Of a stretch of 35,920 nt of DNA, positions 1 through 7,858 are shown piece after piece. The DNA is from an uncultured Caryophanales bacterium. GTDB lineage: Bacteria; Bacillota_I; Bacilli_A; RF39; UBA660. Location: assembly GCA_949948745.1 (NCBI GenBank), contig CATLHA010000013.1:1-35920 (forward strand), written 5' to 3'. The notes under the pieces were generated by a model. That model worked only from the letters and a program-made list of their open reading frames with translations, made no database searches and was not told where the DNA came from. The position numbers were made by a program, and so were the translations under genes. Positions within the stretch are counted from its first letter, which is position 1. Every line of letters starts with the position of its first letter.

Positions 1-97
1 TAAGCTTAAAATTGTTGAGATAATAAGCAACCTTACAAATTAATTATATAACACTTTATAAAAAAAGAAAAGAGTATTGAACTTTGTCAACACTCTG

Positions 98-123
98 AGG
101 AAAGAGAATAATCTTTCCTTTTC
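98..123 (+). terminator. Rho-independent terminator of a gene upstream of the window
   Basis: An 8-bp perfect stem, AGGAAAGA (98-105) with TCTTTCCT (112-119) around a 6-nt loop, runs into a T-rich tail. A second hairpin lies just before it (72-80 with 87-95, one A/C mismatch) with an A-rich 5' flank, so it could work on the other strand. The first 138 bases hold no recognisable gene. The upstream gene is outside the window. Confidence 0.6.
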
Positions 124-150
124 TGTTTCATTCTATTAGTGGTGAATCTT

Positions 151-927
151 ATGAATATCTTAATTACTGGAGCAACAAGTGGGCTTGGTTTTGATACTGG
201 TTGTCGTTTATTAAAATGCGGGCATTTTGTTTATTTTACATGTCACTTTGATGAACAGGTTGAAGTATTGGAAAATAAATTAAAGAAATCTGGATATTTT
301 GATCATTATCAGTGTTTTTCTTTGGATATTACCAAAGCTAGTGATCGAAAGAAAATATATAGTCTTTCCATTGATTGTTTATTTTGTCATGCATCTAGTG
401 GACTTGGAGGTACTTTGTTTGATTTAGGTATGAGTGAAATAAAAAATAATTTTAATACAAATGTTTTTTCTAATCTTTCTCTTATTCAAGAATATTTAAA
501 ATATTCTATGGAAAATAATCATTTTGCTAAAGTGGTTTTGACAACTTCTATTGCTGGTCTTATGCCAGTACCATTTATGGATAGTTACTCTGCAACTAAG
601 GCATCTTTAATTAGTTTTGCTACTACTTTATATTACGAACAAATCATTTTTTCTTTACCATTTTCTATTAAAGTTATAGAACCTGGTATCTATGAAACAG
701 GATTTAATCAGTATATGTTTTCTACTGCAAAAGAAAATAAATTTTTTTCCCATCAATCATTTTTAGAATTTTTAAGTAGTTTCTTTCATGTTTTTTCTAA
801 GAAAAAATATTCTAGTATTACTAAGAAGATGGTGAGGGCTATTGAATCTGATTCTAAAAAATTTATATATAGAGCACCATTTAGTCAAGTTCTCTTTTTA
901 AAACTTTATTTACTGTTCTTTAAATAA
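151..927 (+). CDS. Short-chain dehydrogenase/reductase (SDR) family oxidoreductase
   Basis: This is a classical SDR of about 258 residues that should bind NAD(P)(H) in a Rossmann fold and oxidise or reduce a carbonyl or alcohol; the substrate cannot be read from sequence. The cofactor motif TGATSGLG lies at residues 6-13, the active-site Ser near 133 (TTS), and the YxxxK pair at Tyr146 and Lys150 in YSATK. The length is normal for the family. The start is placed at ATG 151 because an AGTGGTGA ribosome site lies 5-8 bases upstream; an in-frame GTG at 139 is less likely. The C-terminus is rich in Phe and Leu and may touch the membrane. The gene stands alone, between a terminator and the promoter of the next gene. 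The fold is secure, the substrate unknown. Confidence 0.85.
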   Translation: MNILITGATSGLGFDTGCRLLKCGHFVYFTCHFDEQVEVLENKLKKSGYFDHYQCFSLDITKASDRKKIYSLSIDCLFCHASSGLGGTLFDLGMSEIKNNFNTNVFSNLSLIQEYLKYSMENNHFAKVVLTTSIAGLMPVPFMDSYSATKASLISFATTLYYEQIIFSLPFSIKVIEPGIYETGFNQYMFSTAKENKFFSHQSFLEFLSSFFHVFSKKKYSSITKKMVRAIESDSKKFIYRAPFSQVLFLKLYLLFFK

Positions 928-929
928 TA

Positions 930-958
930 TTGAAATAATTCTTTTAAAGTGCTATAAT
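930..958 (+). promoter_or_regulatory. Sigma-A-like promoter for the membrane protein at 981
   Basis: TTGAAA (930-935), a 17-nt spacer and a perfect TATAAT (953-958), followed by the ribosome site AGGGGGA (970-976), 4 bases before the ATG at 981. The -35 begins just after the stop codon of the preceding SDR gene. Confidence 0.8.
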
Positions 959-980
959 AAAGGCATTTTAGGGGGATACT

Positions 981-1850
981 ATGAATTTATTTACAATTTT
1001 TATTTATATTATTTCTTCAATTGTTTTATTTTACATTTTAAATTATTTTGATAAGGCAGAAAAAGAAAATAATATTATTCACGCAGTTGTACCGATTATT
1101 TACGAAATAGTACTTGCAGGTATATTTACTAATTTTAATATTAATGATGTCAATTCTAATATATTTCTAATTGTTGTTTTTGAACTTATTATTCGTTTAT
1201 ATTATGTTAAAAATATATTAAAAAGGGAAGATTTAATGAATCCATCTTTTTATTTACAAATATATACTATTTCTATTTTAGGATGTTACTTTGTAAATCG
1301 TTGTTTTATATCTCAGGTAATTTCTGTATTTCCATCTGCTGAAGAGATGAAAGTTGGTATTTGGTTATTAATTATTTTATTCTTATATTTCTTAGCAAAG
1401 AAGCATATTCATATTCAATATAGGGAACAAGTATCTACTTTTGGAGAAAGAAAACAAGAATATATTGTTGTACAATATACACGTTTTAAGAATATGTATC
1501 ATAAGGAAATTAGATTAAAAGAAAAAGAACTTAATTTAATTTTATATGCGATTATGATTTATGAAAATTATAAAAGACCAAAACTATTTAGAAAAATAGA
1601 TACTATTTTTTATAGATTTACAGGTAGTGAAAGAAAACTTGGAATTATGCAAATTCCATCTAGAGTAGAATTGGATGATGTTGCTAGTATAAAACTTGCT
1701 TCTCGTAGGATTGATAAAATATTTGGTTCTTTAAAGTCAACAAAGAAAAATTTAGTTGTTGATATATTAAATGAATACTATGAAAATGAAAATGTTGTAA
1801 AAGAAGTAAATGAAATATATCAACAGATTATAAAGTTTAATGAGTTATAA
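981..1850 (+). CDS. Membrane protein with a cytosol- or surface-exposed C-terminal domain holding a GIMQI motif
   Basis: A 289-residue protein with about four predicted membrane segments in the first half (roughly 1-21, 33-50, 59-75 and 122-140; a further hydrophobic stretch near 90-110 is less clear), then a charged soluble domain from about 145 to the end. The soluble part contains Glu195 in IYENYKRP and GIMQI at 221-225. This faintly recalls lysozyme-like transglycosylases, which have a catalytic Glu followed about 20-30 residues later by a GxMQ motif. The resemblance is short and unproven, so no function is assigned. The gene is monocistronic, with a strong promoter upstream and a terminator overlapping its stop codon. 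Confidence 0.7.
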   Translation: MNLFTIFIYIISSIVLFYILNYFDKAEKENNIIHAVVPIIYEIVLAGIFTNFNINDVNSNIFLIVVFELIIRLYYVKNILKREDLMNPSFYLQIYTISILGCYFVNRCFISQVISVFPSAEEMKVGIWLLIILFLYFLAKKHIHIQYREQVSTFGERKQEYIVVQYTRFKNMYHKEIRLKEKELNLILYAIMIYENYKRPKLFRKIDTIFYRFTGSERKLGIMQIPSRVELDDVASIKLASRRIDKIFGSLKSTKKNLVVDILNEYYENENVVKEVNEIYQQIIKFNEL

Positions 1851-1881
1851 GAAGGATTTTATCTTTCTTATTTTTCTTTTT
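1849..1881 (+). terminator. Rho-independent terminator after the 981 gene
   Basis: AAGAAGG (1849-1855) pairs with CTTTCTT (1863-1869) with one G-U pair, followed by a T-rich tail. It starts inside the stop codon, and its tail contains the -35 of the next promoter. Confidence 0.7.
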
Positions 1882-1906
1882 ACAAAATCATTATTTATGG
1901 TATAAT
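1879..1906 (+). promoter_or_regulatory. Sigma-A-like promoter for the 1933 gene
   Basis: TTTACA (1879-1884), 16-nt spacer, TATAAT (1901-1906), then ribosome site GGAGGT (1921-1926) 6 bases before the ATG. Confidence 0.7.
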
Positions 1907-1932
1907 TTATTTATAATATAGGAGGTTTAATT

Positions 1933-2943
1933 ATGAATGTAAAGGAATTAAAGAAAACGAAGCTCAGTGATTGTTTTAAAATTACAACACGTGTTTATGT
2001 AGTAGCTATTATTTTTCTTTTAATTACTATTGTCTTTTTTGGATGGGCATTTGTTTTAGAAGATACAAATAAGAGTGATGCAAAGGATTTTTTAGAATCT
2101 CGTATTGGAATGCAAACAAAAGAAAAAGAATATGTAAGCCTAGATGTAACTATGGGCCCAACATTGTTTGCAGAATATGATACGATGATAACATCTGATA
2201 AATATTATTTTGTTTGGAGTGGGGATGCTTTAAATATTGCGTACTTAGATTATGGTACTTATCAAGAAGTAACTACTAAAACTAGTAATGAAGAGAGTAT
2301 AAAAATTTATGGAGTTACTAAAACAATTCCAACAGATGTTTTAGAAATTGCTATTGATGTTGCTAACGATATTGTTGGAGAGGATTTCTTAACGATGGAT
2401 AATTATCAAGATTATATAAGTACTATGTATATTGATGCTGTAAATCCACTTCATGATAATTCTATTCAAATAGTAGCAGGTATCATTTTTGCTCTTTTAT
2501 CTATTGCATTTTTCATTCTTGCAATTGTTCGTCAAAGATTGACTAAGAAAAGTATTCAGTCAAGAACTGAGAGTGAGTGGCAAAAAATATTAACTGAGCT
2601 AGATGATGAAAATGTAAAATATTATAAGAAAATCAATTTATATTTAACTGATAATTATATTATCGATTTATCTAATGGTCTTCGCGTTATTGAATATAAG
2701 GATATTGTTTGGATGTATCAGTACCAATTAAAGCAATATGGAATGACTACAAATAAAAATATTGTAATTGCTACTAAAAATGGAAAAAAAGTATCTATAG
2801 CTAATATGGATAATTTTATGAAACGTTCTAAAAAGGCTTATACTGAAATCATGGATTTCATTATTTCTAAGAATTCATCAATTGCTTTAGGCTATACAAA
2901 AGAAAATAAAAAAGAAATGAAAAACTTATATGGAATTAAGTAG
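1933..2943 (+). CDS. Two-pass membrane protein of unknown function
   Basis: A 336-residue protein. A short N-terminal cytosolic stretch is followed by a membrane segment (about 22-43), an exported domain of about 135 residues rich in acidic and aromatic residues, a second membrane segment (about 180-200) and a C-terminal domain of about 130 residues. The C-terminal part alternates short beta-like segments (INLYLTDNYIID, IVIATKNGKKVSI) before a closing helix, which resembles bacterial PH-like domains; this is a weak inference. No catalytic motif is visible. The start is fixed by a perfect GGAGGT ribosome site. The gene has its own promoter and a strong hairpin terminator, so it is probably monocistronic. 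Confidence 0.75.
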   Translation: MNVKELKKTKLSDCFKITTRVYVVAIIFLLITIVFFGWAFVLEDTNKSDAKDFLESRIGMQTKEKEYVSLDVTMGPTLFAEYDTMITSDKYYFVWSGDALNIAYLDYGTYQEVTTKTSNEESIKIYGVTKTIPTDVLEIAIDVANDIVGEDFLTMDNYQDYISTMYIDAVNPLHDNSIQIVAGIIFALLSIAFFILAIVRQRLTKKSIQSRTESEWQKILTELDDENVKYYKKINLYLTDNYIIDLSNGLRVIEYKDIVWMYQYQLKQYGMTTNKNIVIATKNGKKVSIANMDNFMKRSKKAYTEIMDFIISKNSSIALGYTKENKKEMKNLYGIK

Positions 2944-2944
2944 T

Positions 2945-2976
2945 AAATAAAGAGAAGCATTAGTTTCTCTTTATTT
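2945..2976 (+). terminator. Rho-independent terminator after the 1933 gene
   Basis: A perfect 12-bp stem, AAATAAAGAGAA (2945-2956) with TTCTCTTTATTT (2965-2976) around an 8-nt loop. Its distal arm overlaps the -35 box of the next gene. Confidence 0.75.
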
Positions 2977-3003
2977 GACTTTTGGGAGTATCTAGTATAG
3001 AAT
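2975..3003 (+). promoter_or_regulatory. Sigma-A-like promoter for the thioredoxin-like gene
   Basis: TTGACT (2975-2980), 17-nt spacer, TAGAAT (2998-3003), ribosome site AGGAGAG (3014-3020), ATG 3027. Confidence 0.7.
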
Positions 3004-3026
3004 TTAGAATATGAGGAGAGCAAAAT

Positions 3027-3746
3027 ATGACAAATAAAAGAGACATAATAAAGAGAAAAAAGGGAGAAGTTATTAAAGAAGCTAAAATATCTAACTCTAA
3101 AAAATCTTTAAGAAATCAAATATCTTCTAGGAAAAGTGCTGCTATTGTTATTGGAATTTCAGTTTTAATTATTCTAATGATTGCTTTAGTTACTCTTTGG
3201 TTAGATCAAGAAATTCCAACTTATATTAAGGAAGAAACTTTTAAAGAACAATTTGAAAAATATAATGGTAAAAAGAATGCAAATGATGAAGAATATCCAA
3301 AAGTAAAGATAGATAAGGATAATATTGTACAATATGTAGATTATGATAAAATCTTTTCTATTTTGGATAAAGGAACAGGAGTTTTTTATTTTGGAAATCC
3401 AGAATCTATTTCTGATCGACGTATTCTTCCAAATTTATTAGAGTCTTCTGATGAAGTAGGATTAGATGTTATTTATTATAAAGATATTTCTAAGGATAAA
3501 GAAAAAAATACAAAGGATTATCAAAAATTATTAAAATATTTTGATTTACTTTCAGTAGATTGTTTAGAGATAGAAATAGATTGTATTGGAATAGAAAATA
3601 ATTATATACCAACGATTGTATTTGTAAAGGAAGGAAATATTATATTTACATATGATTCTAATTCTTTTATCGAATATGCTGATTCTGTTAAGAAAATATT
3701 GTTATCTAAAATGAATGAACTTATCACTTGTAATGATGCATGTTAA
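3027..3746 (+). CDS. Membrane-anchored thioredoxin-fold protein lacking the CxxC motif
   Basis: A 239-residue protein: a basic cytosolic tail, one membrane segment (about 36-58), a linker, and from about residue 100 a thioredoxin-like domain facing outward. The fold is suggested by the strand-turn-helix VFYFGNPESISDRRILPNL (119-137), a second strand DVIYYKDIS, and the cis-proline region IPTIVFVKEGNI at 194-205, the usual order in PedC/BrcD-type accessory thioredoxins. Where active family members have CPxC, this protein has PESISD, so it cannot perform thiol-disulfide exchange at that site. It may be a binding or scaffold member. The last six residues (TCNDAC) carry two cysteines. It has its own promoter and a terminator at 3806. 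Confidence 0.75.
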   Translation: MTNKRDIIKRKKGEVIKEAKISNSKKSLRNQISSRKSAAIVIGISVLIILMIALVTLWLDQEIPTYIKEETFKEQFEKYNGKKNANDEEYPKVKIDKDNIVQYVDYDKIFSILDKGTGVFYFGNPESISDRRILPNLLESSDEVGLDVIYYKDISKDKEKNTKDYQKLLKYFDLLSVDCLEIEIDCIGIENNYIPTIVFVKEGNIIFTYDSNSFIEYADSVKKILLSKMNELITCNDAC

Positions 3747-3805
3747 AATTCTAAACGAATAATTATTTTTCTTTTTTAGAACTATTATTACTTTAATTTA
3801 TAACT

Positions 3806-3828
3806 AAGAGCTTAGGCTCTTTTTTTTA
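3806..3828 (+). terminator. Rho-independent terminator after the thioredoxin-like gene
   Basis: AAGAGC (3806-3811), TTAG loop, GCTCTT (3816-3821), then a run of T. The same hairpin sequence recurs at 21253-21268. Confidence 0.8.
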
Positions 3829-3889
3829 ATTTATTTAATAAAAAATAATCAAAAAGTTAACTCTTTTGCTTTCTCTTTCATATTAAACG

Positions 3890-3898
3890 TGTTATACT
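3890..3898 (+). promoter_or_regulatory. Extended -10 promoter of the fucO operon
   Basis: TG at 3890-3891, one base, then TATACT (3893-3898). No good -35 is visible at 17 nt, which fits an extended -10 promoter. The ribosome site AGGAGG (3915-3920) precedes ATG 3928. Confidence 0.5.
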
Positions 3899-3927
3899 TT
3901 TACTATAGAATAATAGGAGGTAGAAGT

Positions 3928-5082
3928 ATGGCTATAAATAGAATGGTTTTAAATGAAACATCGTATTTTGGACCAAATGCTAGAAGCGTTCTTGCAAATG
4001 AATTTGTATCTCGTGGATATACAAAAGCTTTGGTTGTTACTGATAAAACTTTAGTAAAAGTAGGTATTACTGATAAGGTATTAGAGGTTTTAGATTCAGA
4101 ATTTATTCCTTATCAAATATTTTCTGATATCAAGCAAAATCCAACTGTTTCTAATGTAAAATCTGGTATTGAAAAATTCAAAAAAACAAAAGCAGATTGT
4201 ATTATTGCTATTGGTGGTGGTAGTGTAATTGATACTGCAAAGGCTATTGGAATTATTATAAATAATCCTGAATATTCTGATGTAGTTTCTTTAGCTGGTG
4301 TACAAAATACAAAAAATAAATCAGTTCCAATTATTGCGTTACCAACAACTGCTGGTACTGCGGCAGAAGTAACTATTAATTATGTAATCACTGATGAAGA
4401 AAGTGTTAATAAATTGGTTTGTGTCGATCCACATGATATTCCGGTATTATCAATTATCGACTCTGAACTTATGGCAGGAATGCCAGAAAATATTGCAGCT
4501 TGGACTGGATTAGATGCTCTAACTCATGCAATTGAAGGATATATTACAAGTGGTGCTTGGGCTATGACGGATATGATGCATTTAAAAGCAATTCAAATGA
4601 TTTTTGAAAATATAGTGTCTGCTGTAAAAAACAAAGACATGGAAGCAATTAATAATATGGGAATTGCCCAATATATTGCTGGAATGGGATTTTCTAATGT
4701 AGGACTTGGTATTGTTCACTCTATGGCACACCCACTTGGAGCTGTTTATGATACTCCTCACGGGCTTGCTAATGCACTATTATTACCATATGTTATGGAA
4801 TTTAATGGGGAAGAATGTATTTCTAAATTTGAAGAAATTGGTCGTGCAATTGGGCTTGATATGGATGCATTAACAAGAAAAGAAATTATTCAAAAAGTAG
4901 TAGATGCGGTTCGCAGTTTGGCAGTTCAGTTAGGAGTTCCACAACATTTAAGTGAAATTGGTGTTCGTAAGGAAGACTTAAAAATGTTATCTAAAAAGGC
5001 TCTAGTTGATCCTTGTACTGGAGGTAATCCAAGAAGGGTGACAATAGATGACATTTTGGAGATATATAAGAAAGCTTTTTAA
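3928..5082 (+). CDS. fucO: Iron-dependent alcohol dehydrogenase, lactaldehyde reductase (FucO) type
   Basis: A 384-residue group III (iron-containing) alcohol dehydrogenase that resembles E. coli FucO along its whole length, including the N-terminus (NRMVLNETSYFG) and the end of the protein (GGNPRRVTIDDILEIY). FucO reduces L-lactaldehyde to L-1,2-propanediol with NADH and also acts on glycolaldehyde. The NAD-binding GGGS lies at 96-99. The metal ligands are conserved as Asp196, His200, His264 and His278. The start at ATG 3928 is chosen because an AGGAGG lies 7 bases upstream; a longer in-frame reading to 3889 lacks a ribosome site. It is first in an operon with a FIST protein (18-base gap) and an aldehyde dehydrogenase, which suggests aldehyde/diol metabolism. 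Substrate preference is inferred from similarity. Confidence 0.92.
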   Translation: MAINRMVLNETSYFGPNARSVLANEFVSRGYTKALVVTDKTLVKVGITDKVLEVLDSEFIPYQIFSDIKQNPTVSNVKSGIEKFKKTKADCIIAIGGGSVIDTAKAIGIIINNPEYSDVVSLAGVQNTKNKSVPIIALPTTAGTAAEVTINYVITDEESVNKLVCVDPHDIPVLSIIDSELMAGMPENIAAWTGLDALTHAIEGYITSGAWAMTDMMHLKAIQMIFENIVSAVKNKDMEAINNMGIAQYIAGMGFSNVGLGIVHSMAHPLGAVYDTPHGLANALLLPYVMEFNGEECISKFEEIGRAIGLDMDALTRKEIIQKVVDAVRSLAVQLGVPQHLSEIGVRKEDLKMLSKKALVDPCTGGNPRRVTIDDILEIYKKAF

Positions 5083-5100
5083 TTTAGGAGGTATTTAAGA

Positions 5101-6267
5101 ATGAAAGCAAAGGTTGGTTATAGTGTAGATTCTGATAGTTTTTTATCTGGTAGTGAAACTGCTAGAAAAGCTACAGAAGGCACTAATGCAAAAGTTGGTC
5201 TATTATTTACATCTTGCGTATTAGATCAAAAGAAAATTGTAGAAGGAATTAAAAGTGTAACAAATGTTCCTTTTATTGGATGTACTTCAAGTGCAGCCAT
5301 TGTAGTACCAGAAGCAGGTTATATTGATAATGAAACTGGTTATACTGGTATGTTATCTTTTGAGGGAGAAGATTTAACAGTAGGTGTTGCTGGATCTCCT
5401 CGTAATGAAGAACCTAGGGAAGTAGGAAAAAGAATTGCCAGAGAGGCTATTAAAAATGCTGGTGTAAGTAAAATTCCTTCTTATTTCTGTATGATTGCTT
5501 CTCCAAAAGAAGAGGAAGAATATTTAAAAGGAATTCAAGATGTCATTGGACGTGTACCTATGTTTGGTGGTTCTGCTGCTGATAACGAAGTAGCTGGTAA
5601 ATGGTCAATTATTTGTAATGATCAAATTTTTGATGATGGTTGTGCTGTTGCTTTCTTCTTCGCTAATAATGAAATTCGTAATGTGTATACTGGAGATTAT
5701 GAGGAAACTGAAAATGTTGGTATTATTACAAAAGTAAGTGGTAAGAGAACTCTTGTTGAAATTGATCATGTACCTGCAGTTCAAAAGTATGCTGAATGGA
5801 CTGGTAAAGATATTGAATCTTTAAAAGGTGGAAATTTATTAGTTGAAACTATTACAGCTCCTCTTGGTGTCAAAGATGTTTTAGGAGATGTTACAGCTGT
5901 TCGTCATCCAATGAATGGTAATGATGATTTATCTATGGAAATTGGTGCGAATCTAGAAGTTGGTACTGCTGTTATTCAATTAAAAGGATCTGTTGATCAA
6001 TTAGTTGCTTCTGCTAAACGTGCTGTTGAAAGAGTAAACCGTGAAATGAAGAAGGAACCAGTTGCTTATTACTTTATTTACTGTGGTGGAAGAAGACTAG
6101 GTTGTGCATTAGCTCATAGAGAAAAAGAGTTATATGATGCAATTAAAGATGTTGTTGGTAATAAACCATTCCTAATGGGATTTACTTTCGGTGAATATGG
6201 TTCAAATAATCATAGTGCAAATACTACTGGTGGTTTATCAATTTCATTTACTGGTTTTTCAGAGTAA
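5101..6267 (+). CDS. FIST-domain protein (FIST_N plus FIST_C)
   Basis: A 388-residue soluble protein with the layout of FIST proteins. The N-terminal half contains the GCTSSAAI motif (about residues 60-67) and the GGSAADN segment (about 156-162) typical of FIST_N. The C-terminal half ends in a FIST_C-like stretch (YYFIYCGGRR to GFTFGEYGS). FIST domains are sensory modules thought to bind small ligands such as amino acids, and usually occur attached to signalling domains. Here the protein is free-standing, with no kinase, PAS or methyl-accepting part. It lies between fucO and an aldehyde dehydrogenase with gaps of 18 and 17 bases and good ribosome sites (AGGAGG before it), so it is almost certainly co-transcribed and may sense or bind an intermediate of that pathway (inference). 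Confidence 0.88.
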   Translation: MKAKVGYSVDSDSFLSGSETARKATEGTNAKVGLLFTSCVLDQKKIVEGIKSVTNVPFIGCTSSAAIVVPEAGYIDNETGYTGMLSFEGEDLTVGVAGSPRNEEPREVGKRIAREAIKNAGVSKIPSYFCMIASPKEEEEYLKGIQDVIGRVPMFGGSAADNEVAGKWSIICNDQIFDDGCAVAFFFANNEIRNVYTGDYEETENVGIITKVSGKRTLVEIDHVPAVQKYAEWTGKDIESLKGGNLLVETITAPLGVKDVLGDVTAVRHPMNGNDDLSMEIGANLEVGTAVIQLKGSVDQLVASAKRAVERVNREMKKEPVAYYFIYCGGRRLGCALAHREKELYDAIKDVVGNKPFLMGFTFGEYGSNNHSANTTGGLSISFTGFSE

Positions 6268-6284
6268 TATAAAGGGGAGAATGT

Positions 6285-7718
6285 ATGAGAAATTTAATTG
6301 GTAATAAATGGAGAGATGCAGAAAACGGAAAAACTGTTGATGTATTAAATCCAGCAAGTAAAAAACTTATTGATACAGTTCCAGATTCTACTTTGGAAGA
6401 TGTAGATTTTGCAGTTCAAACTGCAATAGAAGGTCAAAAAGAATGGGCAAAAGTTTCTATCGCTGAAAGAGGAAGAATACTTCTTAAGTTTGCAGAACTA
6501 GTAAAAGATGATGATGAAAATTTAGCGCAATTGCTTAGTCAAGAAACAGGAAAACCTATTAAAGAAGCAAGAGCAGAAATCGCTAATGTTCAAATTTCTG
6601 TTCCTGCCTTTGTAGAACAAGCAAAACATTTATATGGAAATGTTATTCCTGCTGGTAGTGAATTTGGTCAAGAGAAAACAGTTCAACTTACGGAAAGACA
6701 ACCAATTGGTGTTGTTGCAGCTATTATTCCATTTAACTTCCCAGTAGATTTATTTGGACAAAAAGTACCACCTGCATTGATGATGGGAAATTCAATTATC
6801 GTAAAACCGTCTACTAGTAATCCGCTAACACTTACAAAGCTTGTTTATTTACTTAGAAAAGCTGGTGTTCCTAGTGGAGCTGTTGGAATTATTCATGGAT
6901 CTGGAAAAGTAGTAGGACAAGCTTTAGCGAAACATAAAGGTGTTCATTTAGTCAGTTTAACTGGATCTACTGCTGCAGGTATTGAAACGATGAAAACTTG
7001 TAGTGAAAATTTATCTCACGTAATGCTTGAACTTGGTGGAAATGATGCATTTATTGTTTTAGAAGATGCAGATATCGATTTAGCTGTTGAAGAAGTAATG
7101 TGGGGAAGAATGTATAATACTGGTCAAGTTTGTTGTGCTAGTAAAAGATTTTTAATTCATAATAGTGTGAAGGCTGAATTTATTAAGAAATTAACTGCTA
7201 GATTAAAGAAAATTAAACAGGGAGATCCACAAGAAGAAGATACTGAAATGGGATGCTTAATTAATGAAAAGGCAGCCAAAACAGTAGAACAGCAGGTAAA
7301 TGCTACAGTGGAAGCTGGAGCTAAACTTGTTCTTGGTGGAGAAAGAACTGGTGCTTTCTATACTCCAACTATTCTTACAAATTGTAAAAAGGATATGGAT
7401 GTTATGAAAGATATGGAAATTTTCGGACCAGTAGTCTCTATTATGGGATTTGATACTGTAGAAGAAGCAATTGAGGTTGCAAATCAATCTAGTTTTGGTC
7501 TTTGTGGAAATGTTTTTACAAGGGATATGAAAGTGGCAGCAAGAGTTGCACAAGAACTAGAATGTGGTGGAGTAGTTATTAATGGAGCTAGTTTCTATCG
7601 TTCATTTGAAATGCCATTTGGTGGATGGAAACATTCAGGAATTGGTAATGAAGGAGTTATGACTACATTACAAGAAATGTCTAGAATTAAGACAGTTGTA
7701 TTAAAAAATATATTTTAA
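6285..7718 (+). CDS. NAD(P)-dependent aldehyde dehydrogenase, lactaldehyde/semialdehyde type
   Basis: A 477-residue aldehyde dehydrogenase superfamily enzyme that oxidises an aldehyde to the acid. Landmarks are in the family order: PFNFP with Asn151, the cofactor-binding Lys174 (VKPST), GSTAAG near 227-232, the general base Glu249 in LELGGND, and the catalytic Cys283 in NTGQVCCASK. The C-terminal PFGGWKHSGIGNEG segment is also present. The length is normal. It closes the fucO operon; together with FucO it would link lactaldehyde or glycolaldehyde to both the diol and the acid. The exact substrate (lactaldehyde, succinic semialdehyde, glycolaldehyde) cannot be settled from sequence, so no symbol is given. 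Confidence 0.9.
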   Translation: MRNLIGNKWRDAENGKTVDVLNPASKKLIDTVPDSTLEDVDFAVQTAIEGQKEWAKVSIAERGRILLKFAELVKDDDENLAQLLSQETGKPIKEARAEIANVQISVPAFVEQAKHLYGNVIPAGSEFGQEKTVQLTERQPIGVVAAIIPFNFPVDLFGQKVPPALMMGNSIIVKPSTSNPLTLTKLVYLLRKAGVPSGAVGIIHGSGKVVGQALAKHKGVHLVSLTGSTAAGIETMKTCSENLSHVMLELGGNDAFIVLEDADIDLAVEEVMWGRMYNTGQVCCASKRFLIHNSVKAEFIKKLTARLKKIKQGDPQEEDTEMGCLINEKAAKTVEQQVNATVEAGAKLVLGGERTGAFYTPTILTNCKKDMDVMKDMEIFGPVVSIMGFDTVEEAIEVANQSSFGLCGNVFTRDMKVAARVAQELECGGVVINGASFYRSFEMPFGGWKHSGIGNEGVMTTLQEMSRIKTVVLKNIF

Positions 7719-7729
7719 TAAAGAATTTT

Positions 7730-7756
7730 AAAGGATGCAAATATTGCATCTTTTTC
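7730..7756 (+). terminator. Rho-independent terminator of the fucO operon
   Basis: GATGCAA (7734-7740), a 3-nt loop and TTGCATC (7744-7750), extended by A-T pairs on both sides and followed by TTTTTC. Confidence 0.85.
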
Positions 7757-7814
7757 TTTTTAGTAAAATTGTGTCAGAATTTTTCTAAAAATGTACTAAA
7801 TTTATTCATTGTTG

Positions 7815-7823
7815 TGATAGAAT
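7815..7823 (+). promoter_or_regulatory. Candidate extended -10 promoter of ezrA
   Basis: TG (7815-7816), one base, TAGAAT (7818-7823). No convincing -35 is visible. The AGGTGAAG ribosome site follows shortly before ATG 7859. Confidence 0.4.
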
Positions 7824-7858
7824 AGATATAGAATATAAAATAGGTTAGGTGAAGATCA

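Noticed and set aside
72-95. Riboswitch or attenuator before the SDR gene
   Set aside because: The two adjacent hairpins are simple terminator-like stems with no conserved aptamer features that I can recognise.
3889-3927. Longer N-terminus for FucO
   Set aside because: The extra 13 codons cover the -10 and ribosome site, and FucO homologues begin at the residue encoded at 3928.
7257-7553. Minus-strand reading frame inside the aldehyde dehydrogenase gene
   Set aside because: It is the antisense shadow of a clear enzyme and has no ribosome site or plausible protein composition.
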